Source: CAZELM01 sp964512995 (GTDB lineage: Bacteria > CSSED10-310). From it: a stretch of 64,000 bases of DNA. The notes beneath the pieces are model-generated. The model worked only from the letters and a program-made list of their open reading frames with translations. It had not been told where the DNA came from and searched no databases. Positions 8,542 through 17,748 of this stretch are shown in pieces. Location of the stretch: the NCBI GenBank assembly GCA_964512995.1, contig CAZELM010000006.1:77413-141412 (forward strand), in the 5' to 3' direction. Within the stretch, counting starts at the first letter, position 1. The number at the start of each line of letters is the position of its first letter. Made by a program: the position numbers and the translations under genes.

Positions 8542-9633
8542 TTACTTGGAGGTAATGGAATCCCCGTCTGTGGTATCCAGGCTCTGAGAAGCGGACACAA
8601 TGGAAGAACTCGGAATCGGCTCAGAGTTGTTCCTACGAGTCAACCATGGTTTCATGGTGCCAAACTTGCTTCGAATGACAGCACCCATGGCGGCCATCGC
8701 CCACAGGATCCATATCGAGAATCCAATCCCATAAGGAATGAAGCTGATGATGCTGAGAACAAGGAAGCCAATAAAACCAGCCATGAGTATGGGTTGATCA
8801 TGACGTTTGAATTGTTCCAGTATCAGTCGTCCCAATGTTACAAAACCCACCGGAACAGCAAAGATATATACGATGATCCCCAGCAATATGACCATCATTG
8901 ATCCAATGATGGTGATCGCCAATATCACAGCAGAGATAGCGGTTGCTACACAAAACAGAAGTCCGATCATCAATGTGGATAAGGGTTCAGAACGCATGAC
9001 CATCGCCGATTGATCGATATGGCGACTCGAAAGCAGAATCAACAAAAAACCAATAACAAGCCACCAGAGCAAGATGATTCCCTTCAGGATCAGAAAAAGG
9101 TAATTCTGAAATTGCATATTCTTGAACAGCGGAAATGAAGGGGTCTGACCGATATGAACCGCTTCATGTCCGATCACAGCGCCTTCAGCACGCTCTAAAT
9201 CACCACCGATGATCACAAGATTTTTGCTCACAGAAGCGGTGTCCGATAATTGGGTTTGGCCTCCAAATATCACCAGATCACCATCAATTGTTCCCGAGAT
9301 TACAGCATTACCTCCAAAAACCACAACATCCCCGTTGACAATTCCTTCAATCAGGCCGGAACCGGCAAAAATGACGACATCTCCATCATGAACTTCTCCC
9401 GGCAGGATATGCACCCGGTTGAACATGTTGAGAGATGGCTCTTTGCTGATCTGGATGTTGGACGGAAGGTCAATGATCGTCGGCAGGGGTACATCGGGTA
9501 TCAACTCTGGAGATTCTATTTGGGGATCTTCCATCGGATAATCAATCTGAGCAGAATATCCGATGGCTGAGCATACGATGATACCGCCGATGATGAGAAG
9601 CACCATCCTGAGAAGGTTCTCATTCTGATTCAT
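8542..9633 (-). CDS. Bactofilin-like polymer-forming protein with membrane domain
   Basis: 363 residues. An N-terminal hydrophobic segment (VLLIIGGIIVCSAIGYSA) acts as signal or anchor. A short left-handed repeat region follows (about residues 80-160) with GDVVIFAGSG, GDVVVFGGNA and GDLVIFGGQ: the GDVVVFGG-type repeats of polymer-forming bactofilin/CcmA-like domains. Four or more membrane spans come next (for example LFLILKGIILLWWLVIGFLL). The Ser/Thr-rich tail is cytosolic or periplasmic. Such repeat-plus-membrane proteins are common next to ECF sigma/anti-sigma pairs. AAGGAGGAG lies just before the ATG. It starts 20 bp after the anti-sigma gene, so it is very likely co-transcribed. A role in envelope organisation or stress is an inference. 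Confidence 0.75.
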   Translation of the reverse strand: MNQNENLLRMVLLIIGGIIVCSAIGYSAQIDYPMEDPQIESPELIPDVPLPTIIDLPSNIQISKEPSLNMFNRVHILPGEVHDGDVVIFAGSGLIEGIVNGDVVVFGGNAVISGTIDGDLVIFGGQTQLSDTASVSKNLVIIGGDLERAEGAVIGHEAVHIGQTPSFPLFKNMQFQNYLFLILKGIILLWWLVIGFLLILLSSRHIDQSAMVMRSEPLSTLMIGLLFCVATAISAVILAITIIGSMMVILLGIIVYIFAVPVGFVTLGRLILEQFKRHDQPILMAGFIGFLVLSIISFIPYGIGFSIWILWAMAAMGAVIRSKFGTMKPWLTRRNNSEPIPSSSIVSASQSLDTTDGDSITSK

Positions 9634-9653
9634 CTATCTCCTCCTTTCATCCA

Positions 9654-10253
9654 TTAAAACCTGGCCAGATGATTTCGGGTACGATGATAGACAAACCATA
9701 GATACCCTATCGCTGTTCCTGCGAGAATCACTATCGGTATAATCAGATATGGCATCAGCCACAGCAGGATTTTCAAAAAATAAAGTCCCATATGAGCCAG
9801 GCCCCGGAAGGCTATCCAGCATCCTCTGGAAAAATCAATCAGTTCCATGATGCTTTGCTCAACATCAGTGGGCAGCTCAATCATCACAACGATCCCTTGA
9901 ACGGCCTCCAAGGGTGAAAATCCGCCCGGGAATCCCGCAATGCCGATCAGGAAGAGTAACGCACTGGAAAATATAAAACTGATGATGGCCAAAATGATCG
10001 GGATCTTCATCGGAGATGGTTGTGCTGGCAGTGATTCGGAATAAACCCGATCCATCACCCCGTCACTGATATCTATGTTCCAATCTTCCTGGAGCGTTGT
10101 CTGAAGCATTCCCATGAGTTCTTTTCGTTGCGTCAATAAGTGAGCGCACCCGTCACATTGCATCTCATGCTCCAAAAAATCATGAACAAGATTTTGAGTG
10201 AGTTCCTGATCCAGATAGGCATCCATGACGTCTTTAAACTGCCGGCATTTCAT
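9654..10253 (-). CDS. Membrane anti-sigma factor with zinc-finger (zf-HC2/ZAS-like) domain
   Basis: 199 residues. The N-terminal domain shows CRQFKDVMDAYLDQEL and then HEMQCDGCAHLL, the H-x3-C-x2-C signature of zinc-containing anti-sigma domains. Two hydrophobic regions follow (IPIILAIISFIFSSALLFLIG and LKILLWLMPYLIIPIVILAG). It would hold the ECF sigma factor encoded just upstream at the membrane until a signal arrives. The ATG overlaps the sigma stop as ATGA (10250-10253), with AGGAGGAGG seven bases before it, so translation is coupled. The inducing signal is unknown. Confidence 0.88.
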   Translation of the reverse strand: MKCRQFKDVMDAYLDQELTQNLVHDFLEHEMQCDGCAHLLTQRKELMGMLQTTLQEDWNIDISDGVMDRVYSESLPAQPSPMKIPIILAIISFIFSSALLFLIGIAGFPGGFSPLEAVQGIVVMIELPTDVEQSIMELIDFSRGCWIAFRGLAHMGLYFLKILLWLMPYLIIPIVILAGTAIGYLWFVYHRTRNHLARF

Positions 10254-10840
10254 GAAAAAACCTCCTCCTGGACCTTTCCGGCAGAGGATAGGATTTGAAC
10301 GAGTTTTTCTCGTGCACGGAATAGCCGGTTCTTTACAGTACCCAACGGAATCCGAAGCACTTCCGAAATCTCATCATAGTTCATCTCCCGAAAATGTCGA
10401 AGGATAATAACCGCCCGGAGATTGGGTTCCAGTTCAAGGAGTGCTTTCTGGACAGTTACAGCGAGTTCATCTTGTTCCATTTTTTGATCCACCCGAAGCG
10501 CCGGATCCTGGATGGTGCTGAGTAACGCGGGTTTGCCAGAGTTTGAATCATCATCCAGAATCAGCAGTTCCGGTTTTCGACGACGGATATGGTCAATCGC
10601 ATGATGGGTGGCTATCCGATGAATCCAGACGCCAAATGGAAATCGCGGATCAAATGTGCTGAGTTTTGTATATGCTTTCACAAAGACCTCCTGGGTCAGG
10701 TCCTTCGCGGTTTCCCGGTTAAAAACCATTCGGACGATTGTGTCATATACAGATTTCTGGTGCCGAAGAACCAGATCTCTGAATGCATCCCGTTCGCCGG
10801 CCAGACATCGCTGAACAACAGAAAAATCATCTCCTCTCAC
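10250..10840 (-). CDS. ECF-family RNA polymerase sigma factor
   Basis: 196 residues. Region 2 is seen as AKDLTQEVFVKAYTKL plus WIHRIATHHAIDHIRRRK, and region 4 as LRAVIILRHFREMNYDEISE with IPLGTVKNRLFRAREKL, a complete helix-turn-helix. There are no regions 1 or 3, as expected for ECF (group IV) sigma factors. The start is taken as GTG at 10840 behind a GAGAGGG. It is the first gene of a leftward cluster and overlaps its anti-sigma gene by 4 bp. ECF factors usually autoregulate, so the cluster promoter should lie between 10841 and about 10985; I did not recognise a definite motif. Confidence 0.93.
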   Translation of the reverse strand: MRGDDFSVVQRCLAGERDAFRDLVLRHQKSVYDTIVRMVFNRETAKDLTQEVFVKAYTKLSTFDPRFPFGVWIHRIATHHAIDHIRRRKPELLILDDDSNSGKPALLSTIQDPALRVDQKMEQDELAVTVQKALLELEPNLRAVIILRHFREMNYDEISEVLRIPLGTVKNRLFRAREKLVQILSSAGKVQEEVFS

Positions 10841-10914
10841 GGCGGCCCTCTCTGACTATGATTACGATAGATGGGGAGAAAATGTTCACCATCCCCAACA
10901 GCCGTGAATAAAAC

Positions 10915-10944
10915 TTGACTCAGTTTACCATTAAATTCGATAAT
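10915..10944 (+). promoter_or_regulatory. Candidate sigma-70-type promoter for the GalT-like gene
   Basis: TTGACT (10915-10920) and GATAAT (10939-10944) are separated by 18 bp and match the -35 and -10 consensus at five of six bases each. The gene starts at 10986 with CAGGAG five bases before the ATG. The assignment is by pattern only. Confidence 0.5.
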
Positions 10945-10985
10945 ATGAGAGTAGATGAACGGACCATTGTGAATCAGGAGACAGC

Positions 10986-12071
10986 ATGACTGAACTGCGA
11001 AGAAATCCATTGACCACAAAATGGGTTGTCTATGATTCCCGCGATGTCAATCTTACCATTTTTGATCATCGCCGGAGATTCCTCACGGACAACAATTGCC
11101 TCTATCCATCCGAAATGCCGAATTGTCCATACTGCCCTGGTCAGGAAACGGAAAATACCGTTGAGATTCTGTCGGTTATCGATAATCGTTTTGTCTATCG
11201 CAATCAGGCCACCATGGCACGGGATTGGTCCGTCCGGGTGAGAGCGGCTCGGAATCCGATTTTCCGCATCGAAGAAGCACTTCATCGGAAGCCGCGTCGA
11301 TTGTATGACACCATGGGCGCATTGGGAGCGCATGAAACGATCATCATGACTCCCACCCACAATAAGGCGGCATGGGATCTGGATCTCCACCAGACGACGA
11401 TCGTTCTTCTGACTTTGCGGGAACGGATGCTGAGCCTGGAACGGGATAAGAAACTGGGTCACCAGTTTGCCTATCAGATCTACGGACAGGAAACCGGTGC
11501 ATATCATAACCACGCGGTCATGAATCTCGTCGTGTCACCGTACATCATGGAAAAAATCCAGAAGGAGCTTTCAGGCGCGCATACCTGGTTTCAAATGAAG
11601 GAACGATGTCTGTTTTGTGATATTTACCAGGAGGAATTGATGAAACAGGAGAAAATGGCCAGCCACGGGATCATCGATGTGTCGGATCATTTTACTGCAT
11701 TCATTCCTTTTTTTGCCAGCCATGCCTTCGAGATCTGGATTTTACCAGTGGAACATTATTCGAGCTTTACAGATATTTCTTCCAGCGACATTCCCGAACT
11801 CGCATACCTGTTTCTTAAAATCATGAAACGGCTTCGAGCCGCATTGGGTCCAGTTCCCTATCTCGTCTGCGCCATGAACCGTCCCAATATTCAATGGGGT
11901 TCAAACCGCGGATATTGGCAGACGATTCATAAAGACTGGCATTGGCGACTGAAGATCGTGCCCGAGGTCTGCTTCATCAATGATTCGCTTCGTGGATTTT
12001 TTTATGGCACCGGCTCACGCGTGAATCCACTCCTCCCGGAAGACGCCGCGGATTATTTGCGGCGTTATTAG
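10986..12071 (+). CDS. GalT-fold (HIT superfamily) nucleotidylyltransferase-like protein, active site degenerate
   Basis: 361 residues, near the usual GalT length. Seen: TELRRNPLTTKWVVYDSRD at the N-terminus, the zinc pair CPYC (C47, C50), a second CLFC, the second HIT half with DWHWRLKIVPE, and the C-terminal GTGSRVNPLLPEDAADYL typical of GalT and its relatives. Canonical enzymes carry HPHxQ, where the second His becomes uridylylated. Here the region after GQETGA reads YHNHAVMN: aligned on GA, the first His (H176) is kept but the nucleophile position is V178 and the Gln is N180. So it may not transfer UMP, or it may act on another nucleotide. It has its own promoter and converges on the NTPase gene across a shared terminator. 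Confidence 0.78.
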   Translation: MTELRRNPLTTKWVVYDSRDVNLTIFDHRRRFLTDNNCLYPSEMPNCPYCPGQETENTVEILSVIDNRFVYRNQATMARDWSVRVRAARNPIFRIEEALHRKPRRLYDTMGALGAHETIIMTPTHNKAAWDLDLHQTTIVLLTLRERMLSLERDKKLGHQFAYQIYGQETGAYHNHAVMNLVVSPYIMEKIQKELSGAHTWFQMKERCLFCDIYQEELMKQEKMASHGIIDVSDHFTAFIPFFASHAFEIWILPVEHYSSFTDISSSDIPELAYLFLKIMKRLRAALGPVPYLVCAMNRPNIQWGSNRGYWQTIHKDWHWRLKIVPEVCFINDSLRGFFYGTGSRVNPLLPEDAADYLRRY

Positions 12072-12152
12072 AATCGAACGCCACCAGAAACAGCGGCCAG
12101 GAGACGCTGTTACATATCCTGAGAAAAACGTTGCCAATCGATGGATAACTAA

Positions 12153-12179
12153 AAATGCTCTCCAGAACAGAGAGCATTT
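12153..12179. terminator. Bidirectional stem-loop terminator
   Basis: AAATGCTCTC (12153-12162) and GAGAGCATTT (12170-12179) form a perfect 10-bp stem with a 7-nt loop between two convergent genes. The A and T runs at the stem base give a U-run on either strand, so it can serve both. Confidence 0.75.
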
Positions 12180-12200
12180 CGTTTGTCGGTGTTTAGTAAA

Positions 12201-15200
12201 TTATTTGGTTTTTTTTACCTGGTTTTTCGCGTTTTTGGTGAGTTCTTCTTTCAGATCCAAACCTTTCAGTTTTAATAAGTCACCCAGTGTCGCTCCCTGA
12301 CGCGGTGTTTCTTTCCAGGTATCTTGAGTCGGCTTCCTGGTGTCATTCGCTGACCGTCTCGGTTCAATCGGTCGGTCTTTTGGTTTTTTGAATTCCGGCC
12401 GGCTTTCCGTTGGTTCTTCACTGGATTCTGGAATGGGAGCTTGTCGGGGGCGTCGTGGAAGCCGAGGTTTGTCTGTGAATTTGGAGTGATCTCGTTCGGG
12501 CTCTTCTTTCCGGTCCTGCTGGTCGTGGCGAAAGTCTTTATCCGGCCGTCTTCGTCGCTCCGGTCGATCCTGCGGAAATCGTTCGGATGGCTGAGGCCGG
12601 TCTTCCCGTTTGGGTGCTTCAGTCCGCTCGGTTCGTTCCGTGATCTCTGCCGGCTCTGTCTGAGCTTGGGCGGGTACTTCCCGGGGTTTTCGGGGACGGG
12701 GTTTGGGTTCCGGCGGCGGATATCCTCCCGGGAATTTCTGTTTCAGGAAAATGTCCAGGCTTTCCAGATTTTTCTGAGCCTTGGATTTCATCTCCGGATC
12801 ATCTTCATCAAGGACGGCCTTCCAGATTTTGATGGCGTCCTGATACTCTCCGGCAATTCGATAAGCACTTCCCAGCCACAGGCGAGCATGATTGCGTAAT
12901 TTGGTGTTCTCCCGAGAAACAGCTCGTTCCAGCAATGGGACCGCTCGCCGTGCAATCCCCGCCCGAACACCCAGGCGTCCGATGAGATATTCCATCATCG
13001 GTGATGGCTCGGTTTGCGTTTCCAGCCACTCCTTATTGATATCATAGGTGCGAATCTGGGTTTTCTTTTCCACTTTTCGTGCTGCCAATCCCAGAATAGT
13101 CTCCCGGGTGATGATGTCATCCGGATTTTCTTCAACATATCGGTTTCCAATCCGCACGGCTTCTGTCAACGTCATTCCCTTGCCTGACCGGTCAACCAGT
13201 CCCAGATAGCGTTTCAGGATTTCTTTTTCGATCATGTGGATGGATAACCATTTGGAAATCAGTTGGAGCGCATCGTTGATGATGGTTGGTTCGTCAATCC
13301 GGCTCGTTAAAAACAGTAACGAGCGGACCGTATCCCGGTCATCCGGATGATTGGAAAGCCATGCGATAGCCACTTCACATGCCCGTTGCATGATCTGCTT
13401 GTCATTGCGCTGTTCTGCTCGACGGAAATACAGATGCCGTACCGCCCGGTTATTTCCTCGTTTTTCGATCCAGTCCGCGGTCTGATCCAGCACCCGGTCA
13501 CTGAACTGCGGATCATTGAAACTGATGGCCAACTCCAGAAAAGCCTTCCGGAGAGGACCTTCATCCAGATGATTGGCCAGCCACGACTCTAACGCTTCCG
13601 CAATCTGCCGTTTGAGTTGCAGATCGTCCTGTTTCAGGATGTAGTCCAGAAACGCCCGGCGCACCACCCGGTCTTCCGGATTGGCTTCCAACCAGGTCTG
13701 CGTTTCCTGGATAGCCCGGTGGATCTGTTCCTCTGTTCCGCGCAACCAGACAAGTCGGAGATATGCGGCGACGGCATAGCCTTCATCCGGCGACCGTGCA
13801 GCAGCAGTACGGGCATTTTCAACCGCCTGCTGTCGTAAATTGTTGGGCAGATGATCGCCAAGGTATTTGAGCAGGAATTTGAACGCCAGACGATCCAGTG
13901 ATGGCTGAGCGGATTTCAGAGCCGTCAATGTTTCCGTATCTTCAATCCCTCCCAGTTTATTTCTGAGCAGTGGAATGAGACCCACAAAGGAATCAACGAC
14001 ATTTTCCCGGACACTTTCCGCCAGACCATCAATAATGGATTGGTTCAATGATTCGGGAAAGCCACCCGAAGAGAGCCGGTAAAGATCCGATAAAATGCGC
14101 GGAGATATTCGGATGTGGTCTGTCTTCAGGACATGTTCCAGAATCTGATACGTTTTCTTCAGTGCCTCCGACGGCATGATATGAGATGTCTGCAGCACCT
14201 GAAGCATCCGGGTGGACCACTTCTGAAGCGATTCATCATCGATCAACGCCTGAGTGATTGTTCCGAACAATTCAGCGGTTTTCTGGGGATCAATGTGTTG
14301 GGTTGACCAAAACGTCCGAACAAATACCGGATGCCCCATATCGACGAAATGATCGTCCTGAGGATTGATCTGGGTTTTCCGGAGTATCGGTCCACCGGTT
14401 TCCTCCACAGCCTTCTCGACATCTTCCAATGTCTGCTCACCGAAAATCCGATCCAGCATCTGATAGGGAGCGGGTATCCCGAAAGCTCCCATCGCAGCGA
14501 CGATCTGACTGACATCCGCCAGACTTCTGGATTTGGATTGAATGGTTTTCCAGATGATCTCGGAATGCTCTTCCAATGTCAGATTGAATCGCTGGCGGAT
14601 TCGGAGCGGGATAAAGGATTCCCGGGATTCATTCGAAGGAACAGATTCGGGAGAAGGTGCCGGGGATGCATCCGTGGCAGGTTCTGTATGCCTGACCGGG
14701 AATTCAGCGGAACCATCATCCGTCACGTCTTCCGGATTTTCGTCATCCGAAAGGGTCTCGTTTTGGGATTGGGGGACAGGTTCCGGAGATTCAACGGGTT
14801 GAGGGGACGTCCATCGCAGAATTTCCGCGTCATTGGGAGGATGCACCTCGAACTCCTCAAAGACCGTTCGGGGAATCCGCTTGATCAGCTTGGGATTGTA
14901 GCCAAACTCCGAAGACGCACACAAGAGAACAATGGGAACACCGGATACCTGTGATTCAGCGAATTCTTTAAACGCCGGAACCGGATCTGAGCCGGGACCG
15001 ACGATATCGTCCCAGATCAGAACCAGTGGCGAATCAACGGCTACCGCCGCTGTGGCAAGCTGTTCAGCTTCCACGCCAGCCTTGTGGATGTCCAGAATCT
15101 CAGCAACGGCAAATCCCTGCCGGTACAGACTCCACGCCACCTGCTTCAAAATGATGCTTTTTCCATTCCCGGAATTTCCTGTAAATACAAATATCGGCAG

Positions 15201-16166
15201 CAATCCACGACCGGATATGGCGGCGGCCCGGCGCGCCCATTTCACAGCGGAATCGAAACAATCCCGCTCCACAAACCGGCTCATCCCGGGTTCACCGATG
15301 ATGGCCTGCTTCCAGGAAGGATGACGAGCGAACGGGACCATTTCACCGGATTCTTCTTTCAGGAACCGCTCATCGATGACACGGACACCCGGCATCTCGA
15401 TCCGTGCCCGGCGTTGAAAATCACGAATGAGCAGATACGCCTGCTGACGATTGAAAATTTTTCCGGATTGATCTTTTCCATTCGAATCACTCCAGGAGAC
15501 GCTCTGAATCAGAGCCTGAAGCGCGACCCCGAGATCCGGCCCGGAAAGCCCGGTGTCCTGAAGCACTTTGAGCGCTTCCAGTTCCCGGCCCCATAAATTG
15601 TCATCTCCCAATCGGCCCTGTCTCCGGCGATGATATTCCGCCGTTGTCTTTTTCAGAATCAGATCCGCCAGTTCCGTGGGATCGGTGTCTTTGGGAAGGA
15701 TATCTGTGGAGACGTTGAGTTCGGTCAGCCGGAGCACCAGATTATTTTGGATCGTGGGCGCAATATCCCAATCGACCATTCGTGGCGGGTTGGATTGCAC
15801 TGCCTTTGCCGATGATATGACATGAAACTGGATTTTGGCATGGTCTCTGGGTTTGATCCTGGCCAGCCGGACAGCGAATTTGAGCAATATATCACTCAAT
15901 ACGCGTGATTCCGACAGATCGGAGTCCGGGGTGTCCATCAGCCCGACATACCGTTCATGTTCCGGGTAAAGTTCTGCGATTTCCGTGAACCTCTCCAGAC
16001 GTATGGCCAGCGGCAACTCTCCGGCAACGTTATATGATCCCATCCGAGCCAACTGCCAGACCGCATGGCTGGTATGATACTGCTTCTCTTTACCGGTTTC
16101 AGACAGATGATCCGCCAATCCATCCAGAATACCGACTCCCACTGAAAACTTCCGCTTGTGATTCAT
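12201..16166 (-). CDS. Large STAND-like P-loop NTPase with helical repeats and disordered tail
   Basis: 1321 residues from the ATG at 16166, which has GAGGGTGG just before it; the frame extends 10 codons further without a better site. Residues 1-290 are mostly helical and unrecognised. The P-loop NTPase has GNSGNGKS (330-337) and Walker B LVLIWDD (381-387), followed by a linker rich in Pro/Glu/Ser and then about 600 residues of alpha-helical repeats resembling TPR/HEAT. From about 1160 the tail is low complexity (Arg/Pro/Glu/Lys). Layout and motifs resemble STAND or novel-STAND ATPases, which act as signal-triggered switches, often in defence or cell-death systems, but I see no effector domain. 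It is a single gene between convergent and divergent neighbours. No assigned function. Confidence 0.65.
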   Translation of the reverse strand: MNHKRKFSVGVGILDGLADHLSETGKEKQYHTSHAVWQLARMGSYNVAGELPLAIRLERFTEIAELYPEHERYVGLMDTPDSDLSESRVLSDILLKFAVRLARIKPRDHAKIQFHVISSAKAVQSNPPRMVDWDIAPTIQNNLVLRLTELNVSTDILPKDTDPTELADLILKKTTAEYHRRRQGRLGDDNLWGRELEALKVLQDTGLSGPDLGVALQALIQSVSWSDSNGKDQSGKIFNRQQAYLLIRDFQRRARIEMPGVRVIDERFLKEESGEMVPFARHPSWKQAIIGEPGMSRFVERDCFDSAVKWARRAAAISGRGLLPIFVFTGNSGNGKSIILKQVAWSLYRQGFAVAEILDIHKAGVEAEQLATAAVAVDSPLVLIWDDIVGPGSDPVPAFKEFAESQVSGVPIVLLCASSEFGYNPKLIKRIPRTVFEEFEVHPPNDAEILRWTSPQPVESPEPVPQSQNETLSDDENPEDVTDDGSAEFPVRHTEPATDASPAPSPESVPSNESRESFIPLRIRQRFNLTLEEHSEIIWKTIQSKSRSLADVSQIVAAMGAFGIPAPYQMLDRIFGEQTLEDVEKAVEETGGPILRKTQINPQDDHFVDMGHPVFVRTFWSTQHIDPQKTAELFGTITQALIDDESLQKWSTRMLQVLQTSHIMPSEALKKTYQILEHVLKTDHIRISPRILSDLYRLSSGGFPESLNQSIIDGLAESVRENVVDSFVGLIPLLRNKLGGIEDTETLTALKSAQPSLDRLAFKFLLKYLGDHLPNNLRQQAVENARTAAARSPDEGYAVAAYLRLVWLRGTEEQIHRAIQETQTWLEANPEDRVVRRAFLDYILKQDDLQLKRQIAEALESWLANHLDEGPLRKAFLELAISFNDPQFSDRVLDQTADWIEKRGNNRAVRHLYFRRAEQRNDKQIMQRACEVAIAWLSNHPDDRDTVRSLLFLTSRIDEPTIINDALQLISKWLSIHMIEKEILKRYLGLVDRSGKGMTLTEAVRIGNRYVEENPDDIITRETILGLAARKVEKKTQIRTYDINKEWLETQTEPSPMMEYLIGRLGVRAGIARRAVPLLERAVSRENTKLRNHARLWLGSAYRIAGEYQDAIKIWKAVLDEDDPEMKSKAQKNLESLDIFLKQKFPGGYPPPEPKPRPRKPREVPAQAQTEPAEITERTERTEAPKREDRPQPSERFPQDRPERRRRPDKDFRHDQQDRKEEPERDHSKFTDKPRLPRRPRQAPIPESSEEPTESRPEFKKPKDRPIEPRRSANDTRKPTQDTWKETPRQGATLGDLLKLKGLDLKEELTKNAKNQVKKTK

Positions 16167-16599
16167 CGAGCCACCCTCTTTATCGAAAAATTCCATCTTG
16201 TATCGCTTGTTCCCAAATAATCTCCGGCAATATCTCCGGAATTCTGAAATCTATAGGTTTTTTTTTCTGTACACAAGACCATTCATTCATTTCCAGAACC
16301 ATTCATACCATGTGCCGCATCCCCACATCCTGTCTGCAATTTTAAAACAAAGATCGCAGAGACTAGAGACCCTATCACAAGGTTTAGCATAGAGCGAGAG
16401 ATAATGACAGAATCCACTGCAGTGCTGCTTATTCGGCAAATGATTTGCAGTTTGACGATACGAATTCCGGTCGGCGGATTCTGAAAATGGATGAAATCCA
16501 CCACGGATGTATGCTATAAAAATATTTTAGAAATGGGAAGATAATTTCGGGAATGGATGATGAAACCCCCCATGAACGCTGAAAAGGAGATGAATAAAA
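16167..16599. other. Divergent intergenic region
   Basis: 433 bp between the divergent NTPase and secreted-protein genes. It should hold both promoters. I see a long T-run near 16256-16267 and TTGACG near 16452, but no convincing -35/-10 pair, and no gene or RNA. Confidence 0.5.
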
Positions 16600-17742
16600 A
16601 TGAAACAATTATCGATTTTGTGGACAGGCCTGTTTGTGATCGCTCTGATCGCTCCCGCATTTGCAGATCATCGTGCAGTGCTGTTTGAGGATTTTCTGGA
16701 TGAGCAGTGCACGTCCTGCACACAGGTGGCCGAAGTTCTGGAACAAATGAGAAACAATTTTTCCCGCGAAGAATTGGTGATCATCAGTTATACAATCGAT
16801 GGAGCCGGCACGCTGGACGATTCTGTCTACCGCCATGGCCGTGAATTCTATGATCTCGGACTGGTTCCCCAGGTCGTCGTCGACGGACAGGATGTGGTCG
16901 CACAGCCGACGGAATACAGCAATATGTTGAATTACTACACGGCTCGAGCCAACGTGCCGACATCTCTCTTGATGGAAGTCATTCCGGAAAGCGATACGCA
17001 GTATCGCATCCGGGTCCACGCGGAATCTCCGGTTCAGGGCCGTCTGATGGCCGTGGCGTACGAAGACATCACGTATGCAAATTCACATTATTCCTGTTTC
17101 GCCCGTCAGTTTTTAACTCCCTATGATGGGGAGCCGGTTTCGATCACTCCCGGCAATCCACTCGATATCGTCAAAACAGTCAATATCCAAGCCGGCTGGA
17201 ACCCCTCTGCCATGGGAGTCGTGGCGTGGATTCATGGGAGCGGTCGAGCCTCCGCTGGTGACGACCGATTCTACCCGGATCCCGTCATGCAGGCTGCGGA
17301 CAGCCGGGCGGAACATACCAATCCGACACCCACACCAACACCCACACCACCGGAAGGAACTCCCACACCCACTCCCCCTTACACCTGCGATGAATTAGGC
17401 GTCAAAATCGATATGCCATCCAATTATTTCCGGCCGGGTCAGCCATTCTACTGCACCATCAAACTGTGCAATCCAGGCTCCGAGACCTATTCGGATGTCC
17501 CCCTGTTCGTGATCCTGGATGTCGGCGGACATTACTTCTTCGCTCCATCGTTCGGTTCCTATGACAATTATTCTATCGAACTGATTCCTGGAGTCACCGA
17601 ACATGTCGTTCTGCCGGAATTTCAGTGGCCGGCTGGAGCCGGAACGGCAAACAACATCGCATTCTATTCAGCGATGACGGATGCGGCGGTGACAGATCTG
17701 TTCGGCGAATACGACATGTTTGTATTCGGATGGGGGAATTGA
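16600..17742 (+). CDS. Secreted Omp28/thioredoxin-like protein with PTPTP linker and shared C-terminal domain
   Basis: 380 residues. Signal peptide MKQLSILWTGLFVIALIAPAFA. The first domain (about 24-235) opens with LFEDFLDEQCTSC, a thioredoxin-like CxxC, and resembles Omp28-related proteins that pair a redox-like fold with a beta domain. A PTPTPTPTPP linker follows near residue 243, then a domain of about 110 residues with MPSNYFRPGQPF, VPLFVILDVGGHYFFAPSF, LPEFQWPAG, FYSAMTD and a final FGWGN. The same C-terminal domain occurs in the proteins at 19.2 kb and 60.5 kb. It is exported; whether it stays cell-bound is unknown. AAAAGGAG stands eight bases before the ATG. Confidence 0.75.
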   Translation: MKQLSILWTGLFVIALIAPAFADHRAVLFEDFLDEQCTSCTQVAEVLEQMRNNFSREELVIISYTIDGAGTLDDSVYRHGREFYDLGLVPQVVVDGQDVVAQPTEYSNMLNYYTARANVPTSLLMEVIPESDTQYRIRVHAESPVQGRLMAVAYEDITYANSHYSCFARQFLTPYDGEPVSITPGNPLDIVKTVNIQAGWNPSAMGVVAWIHGSGRASAGDDRFYPDPVMQAADSRAEHTNPTPTPTPTPPEGTPTPTPPYTCDELGVKIDMPSNYFRPGQPFYCTIKLCNPGSETYSDVPLFVILDVGGHYFFAPSFGSYDNYSIELIPGVTEHVVLPEFQWPAGAGTANNIAFYSAMTDAAVTDLFGEYDMFVFGWGN

Positions 17743-17748
17743 CAAAAA

